Part shown: piece by piece, positions 1 through 8,591 of the stretch | How positions within the stretch are numbered: position 1 is the stretch's first letter | Layout of the letters: the number at the start of each line of letters is the position of its first letter | NCBI GenBank assembly: GCA_030657355.1 | Contig: CP131057.1 | Location: 62,001-126,000 of the forward strand | DNA from: Radicibacter daui | Lineage (GTDB): Bacteria; Pseudomonadota; Alphaproteobacteria; Radicibacterales; Radicibacteraceae | Direction of reading: 5' to 3' | DNA: 64,000 bases | Translations under genes and position numbers: made by a program | The notes under the pieces: generated by a model | Database searches by the model: none | What the model saw: the letters and a program-made list of their open reading frames with translations, nothing else | What the model was told of the DNA's origin: nothing

Positions 1-2468
1 TATAGAGGCTTATATCCGGGCTCCGTGTGTTGCACAAGATTTTTAATAAAATTTGATCTAAATTTTTCCGAATTCAGAAAGGCGCTCTGTTCAAGCTTTT
101 GGCGCAGGCCTTGACGCCAGCCGGAAAGCTGAGCCCTGTTTTCGGATAAGCGATTGCAAATGTTAACGAAAGAAGCCGCATCCTGCGCAATCAGCTGGCC
201 AAGATCCAGATGAGAAAGGATGCTCGCCCCCACCCGTGCGGCATGCCTGTCACCGGCAAGACAGACGACGGGGACCCCCATCCACAGGGCTTCGAAGGTC
301 GTGGTCGTCCCATTATAGGGCACGGTATCGAGGGCGATATCGATCCCGGCATAGGAAGCAAGATGCTCTGCCACGCTGCTGCGAGAGCCGAGGAAATGAA
401 GCCGGCCGGCATCGATACCTTCGCTGGCGAAACGTGCCAGCAGCGCCGATCCCGTTCGTGGGTCGGCAAGGGCACGGGACTTCAGCACAAGACGCGAACC
501 CGGCACGGCGCGCAGCACGGCGCTCCACAGCCGGATCGTGCGGTCCGACAGCTTGGCGATATTGTTGAAGCTGCCAAAGGTAAGGGGGGCATCCGGGCTG
601 GCGGCGGCTTTCGGCACCGGAGCCTCCTCGGGCGGGCGATAGCATAAAAAGCCGTCCGGCAGCCGGATCAGGCTTTCCGTAGCATGGGCCTCATAGCCCG
701 GCGGGTCGGCAATCGCATCGGTGATACGCCAGCCGATTGTGCCAAGGCCGGTCGTGTTTGGATAACCGAGCCAGGTGATCTGGGCCGGAGCGGGTTTAAG
801 CGCAAAGATATCAAGCCGGTTGTCGGCGCTGTGGCCGGCAAGGTCGATCAGGATATCGATACCGTCGTCCCGCACGGTGCGGGCAATGACTTCAGCCGGG
901 CGACCGACCGTGTCGCGCCAGCCATCCGCCAGTTTGCGCAGCCGGGCCGACTTGTCGTCCGGACGGGCAAGCTCGGCGTACAGAATGGCATCGAAACCGG
1001 TTTTTCCCTCAAGAAGGGGTTCCAGAAAGAAAGATACCGAATGCCAGCGCAGGTCCGGAGAGACGAACCCCAGACGCAGCCGGTCTCCCCGCCGGGAGAG
1101 GGATGCCGGAGCGGCGAGGGGCAGGGTGAAGCGCCGGCCCCAGTCTTCATGCTGGCGGCGGCTCTCTTCGGGCGGGGGGCCATCGACATAATTGCCGGTG
1201 AACAGGCGGTTGGAGGCGATGGCCGCGTTCTGTGGATCCAGCCTTTCGGCCTTCTCCAGCAGACAGAGGGCTTCCTCGGCCCGTGCACTCTCGGTCAGAC
1301 AGTTGGCAAGATTGGCCAGGGCCTCGGCATAGGCCGGGGTAATGGCGAGCGCCGCCTCAAGTTTTTCGACCGCAGCGCTGGTTTGCCCTCTCAGCTGCAG
1401 CACCCGGCCCAGATTGTTGAGCGCCACGGCATTGGCGCCGTCGCGGGCGATCGCTTTCTCAAGCAGCTGCTGTGCGGCCGGCAAGTCGCCTTGCTGGAGC
1501 AACAATGTAGCGGCGTTGACCTGGGCGGCGACATGATCGGGGGCAAGGGCAAGCAACTGGCGAAAGCAGCTCGATGCTTCTGGAAGGCGGCCCAGCCGCT
1601 TTAGCAGGTTGCCCTTGTTATTGAGGGCCTCAAGGTGCCCCGGCGCCAGTTCGATGGCACGGTCATAGCCGGCAAGCGCTGCTTCAATCTCTTCGGTCGA
1701 TGCCAGAAGATTGGCAAGATTGTAGTGGGCGCTGGCATAGGCGGGGTCAATCGTCAGGGCTTGGCCGAAGGCGTCTCTGGCCGCCGGCGCGTCGCCGGAC
1801 GCGATGAGGGCAGACCCCAGATTGTCGAGGATCACGGCGCTGGAAGGGGCGAGTTCGGCGGCCTTGCGCAACAAGGGGACGGCCTCTGCCGCTCGCCGTG
1901 TCTGGTTCAGCAGGGCACCGAGATTGTTGAGAAACCCGGGGTTCAGCGGGTCGAGCTCCAGCCCGCGTCGCAGCAGCCTCTCTTCATCGTCGCGTCGGCC
2001 CTGCTGGCGATAGAGGCTTTCGATAGCGCCAATGAGGGCGATCTGACGCTCTCTGGAGAGCCGGGCAAGCAGACCTTCCGCAGCAGGCCCGTTTCCTTCC
2101 CTGAGCCCCAGTTCGGCCAGTGCCGAGGGCAGGCTCTCCTCACCGGGAAACCTCCTTACTCCCTCCTCAAGCACCTTGCGCCGCGAAGCTTCATTCCCCG
2201 CTGCCGCCAGGAGCGAGGCGAGATTGCTATAATATTCCGGTTTCGCGTGCGGTCGCTGGATGGCCTGTGCCAGCAATTGTATGGCGTCTGCCGTTGCGCC
2301 CGATCTGGCGCTGGCAATAGCCGTAATCTGCAATATTTCCCCGTCGCTCTTGTGCTCTGCAGGCAGGTTCGCAAAAAAAGAGCGCACGCCCGGGAAATCA
2401 CCTGCCTGAAGCGAGGACAGCAGCAGTCTTCGCATCTCTTCTATGGTGGTTGCGGAATTCAATGCCAT
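1..2468 (-). CDS. TPR-repeat O-linked GlcNAc transferase-like glycosyltransferase (SPINDLY/GT41), 3' end outside window
   Basis: An open frame runs from an ATG at 2468 to the window edge with no stop, so about 822 residues are visible and the C-terminus is cut. Residues about 150-420 are tetratricopeptide repeats (for example NNLGALLNQTRRAAEAVPLL and YAEALANLANCL). From about residue 455 the GT41 catalytic region follows, with RLGFVSPDLRWHSV, DILIDLAGHSADNRLDIFA, LPDGFLCY and PYNGTTTTFEALWMGVPVV, all typical of bacterial SPINDLY-type transferases that put a sugar on Ser/Thr of a protein. It is divergent from a small TPR gene and lies about 750 bp from a very Ser/Thr-rich flagellin. Flagellin is therefore the obvious candidate substrate (inference). 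The family call is firm; the substrate is not shown. Confidence 0.88.
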   Translation of the reverse strand, partial: MALNSATTIEEMRRLLLSSLQAGDFPGVRSFFANLPAEHKSDGEILQITAIASARSGATADAIQLLAQAIQRPHAKPEYYSNLASLLAAAGNEASRRKVLEEGVRRFPGEESLPSALAELGLREGNGPAAEGLLARLSRERQIALIGAIESLYRQQGRRDDEERLLRRGLELDPLNPGFLNNLGALLNQTRRAAEAVPLLRKAAELAPSSAVILDNLGSALIASGDAPAARDAFGQALTIDPAYASAHYNLANLLASTEEIEAALAGYDRAIELAPGHLEALNNKGNLLKRLGRLPEASSCFRQLLALAPDHVAAQVNAATLLLQQGDLPAAQQLLEKAIARDGANAVALNNLGRVLQLRGQTSAAVEKLEAALAITPAYAEALANLANCLTESARAEEALCLLEKAERLDPQNAAIASNRLFTGNYVDGPPPEESRRQHEDWGRRFTLPLAAPASLSRRGDRLRLGFVSPDLRWHSVSFFLEPLLEGKTGFDAILYAELARPDDKSARLRKLADGWRDTVGRPAEVIARTVRDDGIDILIDLAGHSADNRLDIFALKPAPAQITWLGYPNTTGLGTIGWRITDAIADPPGYEAHATESLIRLPDGFLCYRPPEEAPVPKAAASPDAPLTFGSFNNIAKLSDRTIRLWSAVLRAVPGSRLVLKSRALADPRTGSALLARFASEGIDAGRLHFLGSRSSVAEHLASYAGIDIALDTVPYNGTTTTFEALWMGVPVVCLAGDRHAARVGASILSHLDLGQLIAQDAASFVNICNRLSENRAQLSGWRQGLRQKLEQSAFLNSEKFRSNFIKNLVQHTEPGYKPL

Positions 2469-2483
2469 TATGAAGCAGACACC

Positions 2484-2508
2484 GGCCGGTGATTTATCAT
2501 TACCGGCC
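2484..2508. promoter_or_regulatory. Dyad in the divergent GT41/TPR promoter region
   Basis: The arms GGCCGGTGAT (2484-2493) and ATTACCGGCC (2499-2508) are inverted with 9 of 10 positions matching around the 5-nt spacer TTATC. The dyad begins 16 bp upstream of the glycosyltransferase start codon. It could be a regulator-binding site or a 5'-UTR hairpin affecting that gene. No regulator can be named. Confidence 0.4.
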
Positions 2509-2585
2509 TATCATAGAGTGAGCGGCTTCGCTATGTCCGCTCCGACCGGTACGCCGGCGCAGAATTCTCCAAGGAAGGAAACGGT

Positions 2586-2975
2586 ATGTCCGCCGACGAT
2601 CAGCAGCCCCACAGCATCTCGGCCCTGCGCTCGATACCTCAGGTGCTGGCGGACGGGCTGGAACAGCACCGGATGGGCAACCTGCCCCGGGCGGAGCAGG
2701 AATACCGGACTGTCCTCCTTTTCGATCCTGAAAATCACGATGCCCTCCATCTGCTTGGCGTGCTGATGGATCAGAAGGGCGATCATCAGGAAGCTGCCCG
2801 GCTTCTCGAGCGGGCTGTCGCCAAGGCACCGCACGTGGCGATGTTCCGGCTGAATTTCGGCAACGCCCTTGTCGGGGCGGGCCGCCTGGAAGAGGCGCGT
2901 GCTGCGTATAACAAGGCACTGGAGCTTTCCCCCGGCATGCCGGAGGCGAAGGCAGGGCTCCAGCACCTTGGCTGA
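2586..2975 (+). CDS. Small tetratricopeptide-repeat protein
   Basis: This 129-residue protein consists almost entirely of about three TPR units (residues about 25-125), for example PENHDALHLLGVLMDQKGDHQ and RLNFGNALVGAGRLEEARAAYNKALELSPG. There is no signal peptide or membrane segment. The ATG at 2586 is preceded by a strong Shine-Dalgarno run, AAGGAAGGAAA. It is divergent from the GT41 gene and about 245 bp upstream of the flagellin. Because its repeats match those of the transferase, it may be a partner or a flagellin-handling adaptor (inference). The exact function is unknown. Confidence 0.75.
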   Translation: MSADDQQPHSISALRSIPQVLADGLEQHRMGNLPRAEQEYRTVLLFDPENHDALHLLGVLMDQKGDHQEAARLLERAVAKAPHVAMFRLNFGNALVGAGRLEEARAAYNKALELSPGMPEAKAGLQHLG

Positions 2976-3096
2976 AAGCCGCAGTTTTCCTTGAAAGAAG
3001 GGCCTGTGGCGGCTGGGGGTGGAAAAAATTTCCCTGCCGTCGCCACGGCTCCATCTTGCGTTGGAGGTGATGGGTAATTTTTGCCTAATTTATAAA

Positions 3097-3109
3097 TAAG
3101 ATATTGATT
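3097..3109 (-). promoter_or_regulatory. Candidate IHF binding site upstream of the flagellin promoter
   Basis: Read on the minus strand, AATCAATATCTTA fits the IHF consensus WATCAANNNNTTR at every specified base. It lies in an AT-rich tract (about 3076-3122) about 19 bp upstream of the sigma-54 -24 element, the usual place for IHF to bend DNA at enhancer-dependent flagellar promoters. Confidence 0.5.
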
Positions 3110-3127
3110 TTCATATATAAAAAGCAC

Positions 3128-3145
3128 TTGGCACGCTGCGTGCTT
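3128..3145 (+). promoter_or_regulatory. Sigma-54 (RpoN) promoter of the flagellin gene
   Basis: The sequence TTGGCACGctgcgTGCT has the -24 GG and -12 GC doublets in the fixed 10-bp spacing of RpoN promoters and differs from TGGCACG-N4-TTGCW at a single base. Transcription would start near 3155, giving a 5' UTR of about 66 nt to the flagellin ATG. Class-late flagellins in Caulobacter and relatives use sigma-54 with IHF and a FlbD-type activator. No enhancer site was assigned. Confidence 0.65.
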
Positions 3146-3220
3146 TGATCGGTTCGGCTCTAACCAGTTCACGACCGCCGTGTGTCGGCGGCCCTTTCGT
3201 GAAAGGAAAGGATCGGACCT

Positions 3221-5413
3221 ATGCTTTCGGCCACGACCAATACCGCAGCAATGCGGGCACAGCACAACCTGAACACATCGAGCGACGCGGCCTCTGCCTC
3301 GATCTCCCGTATGTCGTCGGGTACCCGTATCGTGAAGCCGTCGGATGACGCTGCTTCGCTCTCCATCAGCAACAAGATGCGTTCCAACATCTCCTCCCTG
3401 CAGCAGGCTGCTCGTAACGCCTCGCAGGGTGCCTCGCTGCTCCAGGTGGCAGCCGGCGGTCTTGGAAACATCTATGACATGCTCGAGCGCATGAAGGTGC
3501 TGGCGACCCAGGTCGTCAACGGTACCCTGGGCGCCTCGGAAATCTCCTATGCCCAGCAGGAATTCGGCCTGCTGATGGATCAGGTGGACAGCACTGCCGA
3601 GCAGACCCGCTTCAACGGCGTGTCGCTGCTGACCGGCGGCTCGGGTCACACCGAATATTCACACAACAACAAGTCGGCCTCGAACCTCAATTCCGTGGCC
3701 GCAGGCTTCACCGGTGCCATCGACTCTGCCGCCTCCTCCGGCTATGTGCAGCATGTCTTCGGCCCCGCCAGCCAGGTGAATGTCACCGTCGAGGACGGTG
3801 TCATCAGCCTCGTGGCCGGCGACGAAACCTTCTCGGGCTCCAGCGAAGTGACTGCCGGCGGCGTGCTGGTGCTGACCAGCACCACCAACACCGGCAACAA
3901 GATCGCTTTCGATCTCGCCTCCTCGGTCACCGCGATCGATACCGACAGCGAGATGCAGACCGAGATCAAGAACCTGCTGTCGAACTCGACGCTGCAGATC
4001 GGTTATGCCGAGAGCATTTCGCTGAATGCCGCCGCCACCGGCGCATCCGGCTTCAACATGACCTCGGTACTGAACCTCGACGCTTCCAGCGGCATCGTGC
4101 AGGGCACCACCACGGCCGCCGACATCACGGTCACCGGCTCCGCCAGCGACTACACCGTCCAGGCCGTCATCGATGGTGAAACCTTCCGTGCGTCGTCCGT
4201 CACCGTCACCGACGGCGGTGTGCTGAAGCTCACCAGCACCCGCGACAGCGGCAACATCCTGGCGATCAATTTCGGCTCCAGCGCCTCCACCCAGCTCAGC
4301 ACCGCGACCTCGTTCGAGACCTCGCTCGACACGCTGCTGGGCGGCGCCACTTTCAACATCGGCAACTCTGAAGCCGCCTACGGCCTCAACACCGCGACGG
4401 CCGGCTTCTCGGGCTCCATCAACACCACCAACACCGCCGGCTTCATCGACGGTGTGGCGCAGAGCGTCACGGTCACGAAGAATGGCTCGGCCTTCGACGT
4501 CAATCTCGTCGTCGGCAACCAGACCTTCCAGGCCAAGGGCTTCTCCGCCACCAACAATGGCCAGCTGAACCTCATCAGCACCACGGACCAGGGCAACGTC
4601 ATCTCGCTGAACCTGAGCTCCACGGCCGGTACGTCGCTCGATACGCTGCCGGAACTGCAGGTTGGCCTGCAGCGTCTGCTCGGCCTCGACCCGTCCTCGG
4701 GCGCCAATCCGGCCCGCTTCGAGTCCGGTTCGGCCAACAATGACGACTTCAACGGCATGACGATGGGCGTGGACACGACCATCAAGTCCGGCTCGGCCAC
4801 CGCGCCCGGCACTTATGCCCTGTCCTACGACGCCGACACCAAGACCTTCAAGCTGACGGACGGCGTCACGGTCTACAACGTTCAGGCCACCGACAATGCC
4901 GAGCAGACCATCCAGTTCGCCAATGGCGTGACGGTCAGCCTTGGCGGCGACGGCAACAACTTCGACTGGGATCAGTCGATGACGCAGATGGTCTTCAAGG
5001 TCTCCGAGGGCACCGGCCAGAAGTTCAACTTCCAGGTCTCGGAAATCCCCGGCGACGATCTCACCATCAACATGACCGCTGCGACGACCGATGCGCTCGG
5101 CCTCACCGGTATCAACATCAACACCGATGTAGACGCCCGTGCCGCCAGCAAGGCGATCGATCTGGCAATCAACGCCGTTAACACCGGCCTTGCCAATATC
5201 GGTGCCCAGCAGAGCCGCTTCGAATTCATCCAGTCCAACATCTCGACCCAGGTGGAGAACTCGTCCGCCGCCCGCGGCACCTTCTACGATGTCGACATGG
5301 CATCGGAGATGATCGAGTTCACCAAGAACCAGACCCTGATGCAGGCCGGCGTTTCCATGCTGGCCCAGGCCAACCAGATGCCGCAGCAGCTGCTGCGTCT
5401 CATCGGCGGCTAA
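3221..5413 (+). CDS. Flagellin, large variant with three internal repeats
   Basis: This 730-residue flagellin has the conserved D0/D1 N-terminal helix region (residues 1-140, with SISRMSSGTRIVKPSDDAAS) and C-terminal helix (about 637-730, ending MPQQLLRLIGG). Flagellins are often about 270-500 residues. The extra length is a Ser/Thr-rich central part with three degenerate copies of about 100 residues (about 162-260, 276-383 and 393-490). Each copy carries a G(D/N/E)(E/Q)TF then GG-L-L-STT-GN pattern. A separate surface segment spans about 500-630. The ATG at 3221 follows GAAAGGAAAGG. The gene has its own sigma-54 promoter and a strong terminator, so it is monocistronic. The many Ser/Thr residues and the adjacent GT41 gene suggest glycosylation (inference). 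Confidence 0.95.
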   Translation: MLSATTNTAAMRAQHNLNTSSDAASASISRMSSGTRIVKPSDDAASLSISNKMRSNISSLQQAARNASQGASLLQVAAGGLGNIYDMLERMKVLATQVVNGTLGASEISYAQQEFGLLMDQVDSTAEQTRFNGVSLLTGGSGHTEYSHNNKSASNLNSVAAGFTGAIDSAASSGYVQHVFGPASQVNVTVEDGVISLVAGDETFSGSSEVTAGGVLVLTSTTNTGNKIAFDLASSVTAIDTDSEMQTEIKNLLSNSTLQIGYAESISLNAAATGASGFNMTSVLNLDASSGIVQGTTTAADITVTGSASDYTVQAVIDGETFRASSVTVTDGGVLKLTSTRDSGNILAINFGSSASTQLSTATSFETSLDTLLGGATFNIGNSEAAYGLNTATAGFSGSINTTNTAGFIDGVAQSVTVTKNGSAFDVNLVVGNQTFQAKGFSATNNGQLNLISTTDQGNVISLNLSSTAGTSLDTLPELQVGLQRLLGLDPSSGANPARFESGSANNDDFNGMTMGVDTTIKSGSATAPGTYALSYDADTKTFKLTDGVTVYNVQATDNAEQTIQFANGVTVSLGGDGNNFDWDQSMTQMVFKVSEGTGQKFNFQVSEIPGDDLTINMTAATTDALGLTGININTDVDARAASKAIDLAINAVNTGLANIGAQQSRFEFIQSNISTQVENSSAARGTFYDVDMASEMIEFTKNQTLMQAGVSMLAQANQMPQQLLRLIGG

Positions 5414-5460
5414 GCCGGGTCTGGCATCAGACCCTGGTTAGGGCCGAACAAGGTCTGATC

Positions 5461-5496
5461 ACCGGCGCCGGGGAAACCCGGCGCCGGTTGCTTTTT
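5461..5496 (+). terminator. Rho-independent terminator of the flagellin gene
   Basis: A perfect 12-bp stem, ACCGGCGCCGGG (5461-5472) with its complement at 5477-5488, is capped by a GAAA tetraloop and followed by TGCTTTTT. Just upstream, 5426-5433 can pair with 5452-5459, forming a second weaker hairpin that could protect the mRNA 3' end. Confidence 0.9.
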
Positions 5497-5575
5497 GGGG
5501 TGGTTGACAATCAGCTCGCCGCCCGCTCGTGTGTGTCCCGCAAGACAAGGGCTCGACGGGGAAGGCTGCGGCATC

Positions 5576-6508
5576 ATGCGGATCGTATTTCACAACAAGG
5601 ACGCCGGGCTGTTCGCCGACTGGCAGCAGGCGCTCGCCGCCCTTCTGCCCGGCGCTGAATTGCTCGATCTGGCCGGCGTGCCGGCAGGTGCGGCGGCTGA
5701 CTACGCCATCGTGTGGGGCGTGCCGCCTGAAGCCCTTGGAAAGATCCGTGGCCTCAAGGCCATCTTCTCTGCCGCTGCGGGCGTCGACCATCTGGCCACC
5801 AGCGCCTTTGCCGGAATTACGGTGCCCGTCGTGCGGCTGCTTGACGCCGGCATGGCCGTGCAGATGGTGGATTATTCGATGTTCGCGGCGCTCCGGCAGC
5901 TGCGCGATATCGACGCCTATGAAGATGACAGCCGGCAAGGCCGCTGGCAGCCGCTCGCGGTGAAGGATCGCGCTGACCTTGCCATTCTGGTGCTGGGAAC
6001 CGGTGAGCTGGGAGGCGCTGTTGCGTCTGCACTGGCGGCCTACGGCTTCGCCGTGACCGGTTGGAGCCGCAGCGGCCGGGGGCCTGCCGAAATCAGCATG
6101 AAAAAGGGCCCGGAAGGCCTCGACGCGGCGCTGCCTGAGGCCGATGTCGTCATCGCCCTGCTGCCCTCGACGCCGGATACGAAGCATCTGCTGGATGCGC
6201 GCCGTCTCGCCCTTCTTAAACCGGGGGTAAGCCTCGTCAATCTCGGTCGGGGCAGCCTCATTGATGAGGATGCGCTGCTGGCGGCTCTGGAAGGCGGCCG
6301 GGTTGGCCGCGCCACGCTGGATGTCTTTGCCGTCGAACCCTTGCCGGATGGACACCCGTTCTGGGGCCATCCGCGAATTACCATCACGCCGCATGTCGCC
6401 GCCCAGACCCGCATCGGTCCTGCGGCCAGACAGATTGCGGAGAATGTGCGCCGCATGGAGGCCGGGGAGGCTCCTGCCGGCCTGGTCGACTGGTCACGGG
6501 GTTATTGA
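5576..6508 (+). CDS. D-2-hydroxyacid dehydrogenase, glyoxylate/hydroxypyruvate reductase A type
   Basis: The 310-residue protein matches the length of GhrA-type reductases, which reduce glyoxylate or hydroxypyruvate with NAD(P)H in the cytoplasm. Visible are the nucleotide-binding loop LVLGTGELGGAVASAL followed by the GWSRSG strand end, the LVNLGRGSLIDEDAL segment with the catalytic Arg, and the ITPHVAAQT segment with the catalytic His. I chose the ATG at 5576 (MRIVFHNKD) over an upstream in-frame codon at 5495. The upstream start would lie inside the flagellin terminator and add 27 unconserved residues, and GGGGAAGG sits 10 bp before 5576. Its last 15 bp overlap the end of the convergent lipoprotein gene. 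The substrate is not determined by sequence. Confidence 0.85.
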   Translation: MRIVFHNKDAGLFADWQQALAALLPGAELLDLAGVPAGAAADYAIVWGVPPEALGKIRGLKAIFSAAAGVDHLATSAFAGITVPVVRLLDAGMAVQMVDYSMFAALRQLRDIDAYEDDSRQGRWQPLAVKDRADLAILVLGTGELGGAVASALAAYGFAVTGWSRSGRGPAEISMKKGPEGLDAALPEADVVIALLPSTPDTKHLLDARRLALLKPGVSLVNLGRGSLIDEDALLAALEGGRVGRATLDVFAVEPLPDGHPFWGHPRITITPHVAAQTRIGPAARQIAENVRRMEAGEAPAGLVDWSRGY

Positions 6509-7048
6509 GCTCTCCCGCAAACCCGCCACCGCCGCGGTAAAAGCGGCATCCCGTGTAACGAAATGCAGGGCCTGCGCGGCGGCGTTGCCGATGGCAAGCC
6601 GGGCGGCGTCGTGGACGCCGGGAGGAAGATCATCGGCCCCTTCGAGGCTGCGCCGGTAGCGCGGGGCATCGTCCGGTCCGCTCAGCGTTACTGTCAGGAC
6701 AACCCGCGCATGGCTGGTGAGAAACCGGGTGGCAACCCAGCTGCAGGGGGTGACGTCCATCCTATCGATCCGGATGACAAGCTGCGGAGTATTCCTGTCC
6801 TGTGAGGTCTCAAGGCTGTAGCCGGTGCGTTGCAGTTCTTCCCGCGCTGCCGCGTCGACCCAGCCCGCCATCTCCTCGCTACGTTCGCAGGAGCCGGTGC
6901 CCGGCGTTAGGCCCGTCCCGGAGAAGGTGAGCCTGGCGCCGGGCGGCGCAGGTCTTGGAGGCTCAAAGGCCCTTTGCGGCGGCGGGGAGGTCGCACAGGC
7001 GCAGAGGGCCAGCGCAAGGATCGCTGCTCTGGCCGCCCGCAACCGCAT
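6494..7048 (-). CDS. Putative lipoprotein, YajG/DUF4410-like
   Basis: Starting at the ATG at 7048, whose first base is the last base of the MATE stop codon, the product is 184 residues. A short hydrophobic leader ends in a lipobox-like LCAC near residue 18. The mature part has a helical segment (WVDAAAREELQRTGY) and a beta-rich stretch (PQLVIRIDRMDV, ARVVLTVTLSG), followed by a GADDLPPGVHDAARLAIGNA helix. This order resembles the outer-membrane lipoprotein family YajG/DUF4410, but the match is by eye only. Translational coupling to the exporter suggests co-expression. The longer frame back to 7252 is a shadow of the MATE gene. Confidence 0.6.
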   Translation of the reverse strand: MRLRAARAAILALALCACATSPPPQRAFEPPRPAPPGARLTFSGTGLTPGTGSCERSEEMAGWVDAAAREELQRTGYSLETSQDRNTPQLVIRIDRMDVTPCSWVATRFLTSHARVVLTVTLSGPDDAPRYRRSLEGADDLPPGVHDAARLAIGNAAAQALHFVTRDAAFTAAVAGLRESSITP

Positions 7049-8466
7049 CAGAACCGCTCGATTTCCAGCTGGCCGAGCTGTCGGAACCGGTAGCCCATCA
7101 GGCCCGCAGCAACCACGGTTGCGGCGAACAGGCCGATCAGCACGCCCGGAGCGCCCATTTCGAGATTGAAGGCGAACAGAACGGCGACCGGAATGCCGAA
7201 GATCCAGAAGGCGGCGAACTGGAGCAGCACGGGCCGCCAGACATCGCCGCAAGCACGGATGGCCGCTGCCAGCACCGTTTGCATGCCGTCAAAGCTGGTG
7301 AACGGGGCGATCATGACGAGGCCGAGAGCCGCAATAGGCAGCACATCGATGTCGACAGTGTAGAAACCCGCGACGGCGTCGTGGAAGATGCCGAGCATGG
7401 CGCCATAAAGGCCCATGGCGATGATGGCCATCAGGGTCGCCACCCAGCCGGCAAGGTTGCGCCCGCGTTTGTCGCGCCGGCCGATGGCGTTGCCGACGCG
7501 GATGCTGACGGCGGCTGAAAGGCCCATCGCCATCATGAAGCCGATGGTGACGGCATTCATCGCCACTTGATAGGCAGCAAGCTGCGCAGCACCCAGAGCG
7601 CCGCACATCAGCGAGGCTGCGGTAAAGGCAGAGCTTTCCATGCCCTGCGACAGCGCCATGGGATATCCCAGCGCGCGCAGCTTGCGCCCGATGTTCCAGC
7701 CGTCGCCATGCGGGCTGAAAAGCCGCAGCTTGCGGCTTGCCGGGGTCAGCAGCAGATAGGCGAGCAGCCCGAAAAACAGGAACCAGCGCACGATGGTGGT
7801 CGCCCAGGCCGCACCCGGCGCGCCAAGGGCGGGAAAGCCGAGGCGCCCGTCGATCAGCAGCAGGCTGAAGGCGAAGTTGACGATATTGGCCAGCACCATG
7901 GCGATCATGCCGGGCATCGGCCGGCCGAGCGATTCCAGAAAGAAGCTGACGACGGTGCCCATCAGCAGGGCGGGCATGCCATAGCTGAAGGCCCGCAGCA
8001 CGGCCACCGCGCCGGGGATGATTTCGGGGTCCTGCCGCATGGCGGCAAGGGCTGGTCCGGCAAAATGGCTGAGGGCAATGCACAGGCAGCCGATGACGAC
8101 GGCGTGGGCGAGGGTGACCCAGAAGATAAGGCCGCATTCCTCCGGCCGGCCGGCACCATCGGCCTGCGAGGTCAGCACAACCATGCCCATCAGCAGGGCC
8201 ATGCCCATCAGCATCGCTGGCGCATAGAGCGACACGCCAAGGCCGAATTCGGCCAGCATCAGCCCGGAGCCCAGATGGCCGATCATCGCCACGCTGATGG
8301 TCATGAGCGTGGTATTGCCGGCGCGCGCAAGGATGACCGGTACGGCCAGTGTCGTGGTGCGGCGCAGGTGCCAGCCAAGGGTGCCGCCATCCTCCGGCAG
8401 GGGAGGTGGGGGAGCCGAAGCGTTGTTATTGCGGATTGTCGCTTCAGGCTCTTGAAGTGAACTCAT
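7048..8466 (-). CDS. MATE family efflux transporter
   Basis: The 472-residue protein has about twelve hydrophobic segments arranged as two six-helix halves and begins with a Pro-rich cytoplasmic tail (PPPPLPEDGG). The first helix region, LAVPVILARAGNTTLMTISVA, and the symmetric YPMALSQGMESSAF segment in the second half are typical MATE/NorM/DinF features. These proteins export cationic drugs or metabolites using Na+ or H+ gradients. The gene is divergent from hsp20, whose candidate heat-shock promoter overlaps the MATE start codon. The substrate is unknown. Confidence 0.88.
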   Translation of the reverse strand: MSSLQEPEATIRNNNASAPPPPLPEDGGTLGWHLRRTTTLAVPVILARAGNTTLMTISVAMIGHLGSGLMLAEFGLGVSLYAPAMLMGMALLMGMVVLTSQADGAGRPEECGLIFWVTLAHAVVIGCLCIALSHFAGPALAAMRQDPEIIPGAVAVLRAFSYGMPALLMGTVVSFFLESLGRPMPGMIAMVLANIVNFAFSLLLIDGRLGFPALGAPGAAWATTIVRWFLFFGLLAYLLLTPASRKLRLFSPHGDGWNIGRKLRALGYPMALSQGMESSAFTAASLMCGALGAAQLAAYQVAMNAVTIGFMMAMGLSAAVSIRVGNAIGRRDKRGRNLAGWVATLMAIIAMGLYGAMLGIFHDAVAGFYTVDIDVLPIAALGLVMIAPFTSFDGMQTVLAAAIRACGDVWRPVLLQFAAFWIFGIPVAVLFAFNLEMGAPGVLIGLFAATVVAAGLMGYRFRQLGQLEIERF

Positions 8467-8482
8467 GGGGTACCTAACTCAG
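8451..8482 (+). promoter_or_regulatory. Candidate RpoH (sigma-32) promoter of hsp20
   Basis: CTTG at 8451, then an 18-bp spacer, then CCTAACTCAG at 8473-8482. This fits the alphaproteobacterial heat-shock consensus CTTG-N17/18-CYTATNTNNG with one mismatch. Transcription would begin near 8489 and produce a leader of about 130 nt, long enough for the thermometer structure at its end. Confidence 0.4.
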
Positions 8483-8591
8483 GGATACCGGGCGCCGCAG
8501 AGCGGGCTCGGGAAGTGGTGGCGGGCCCCGGGCCATGCCGGGGGTGCGTCTCAGGACGGCCCCAAGCGCAAAGGCCAGGCTCGCCGTAGGT

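Noticed and set aside
684..1604. Long plus-strand frame (306 codons)
   Set aside because: It is the antisense shadow of the TPR/GT41 gene, which has clear repeats and catalytic motifs on the other strand.
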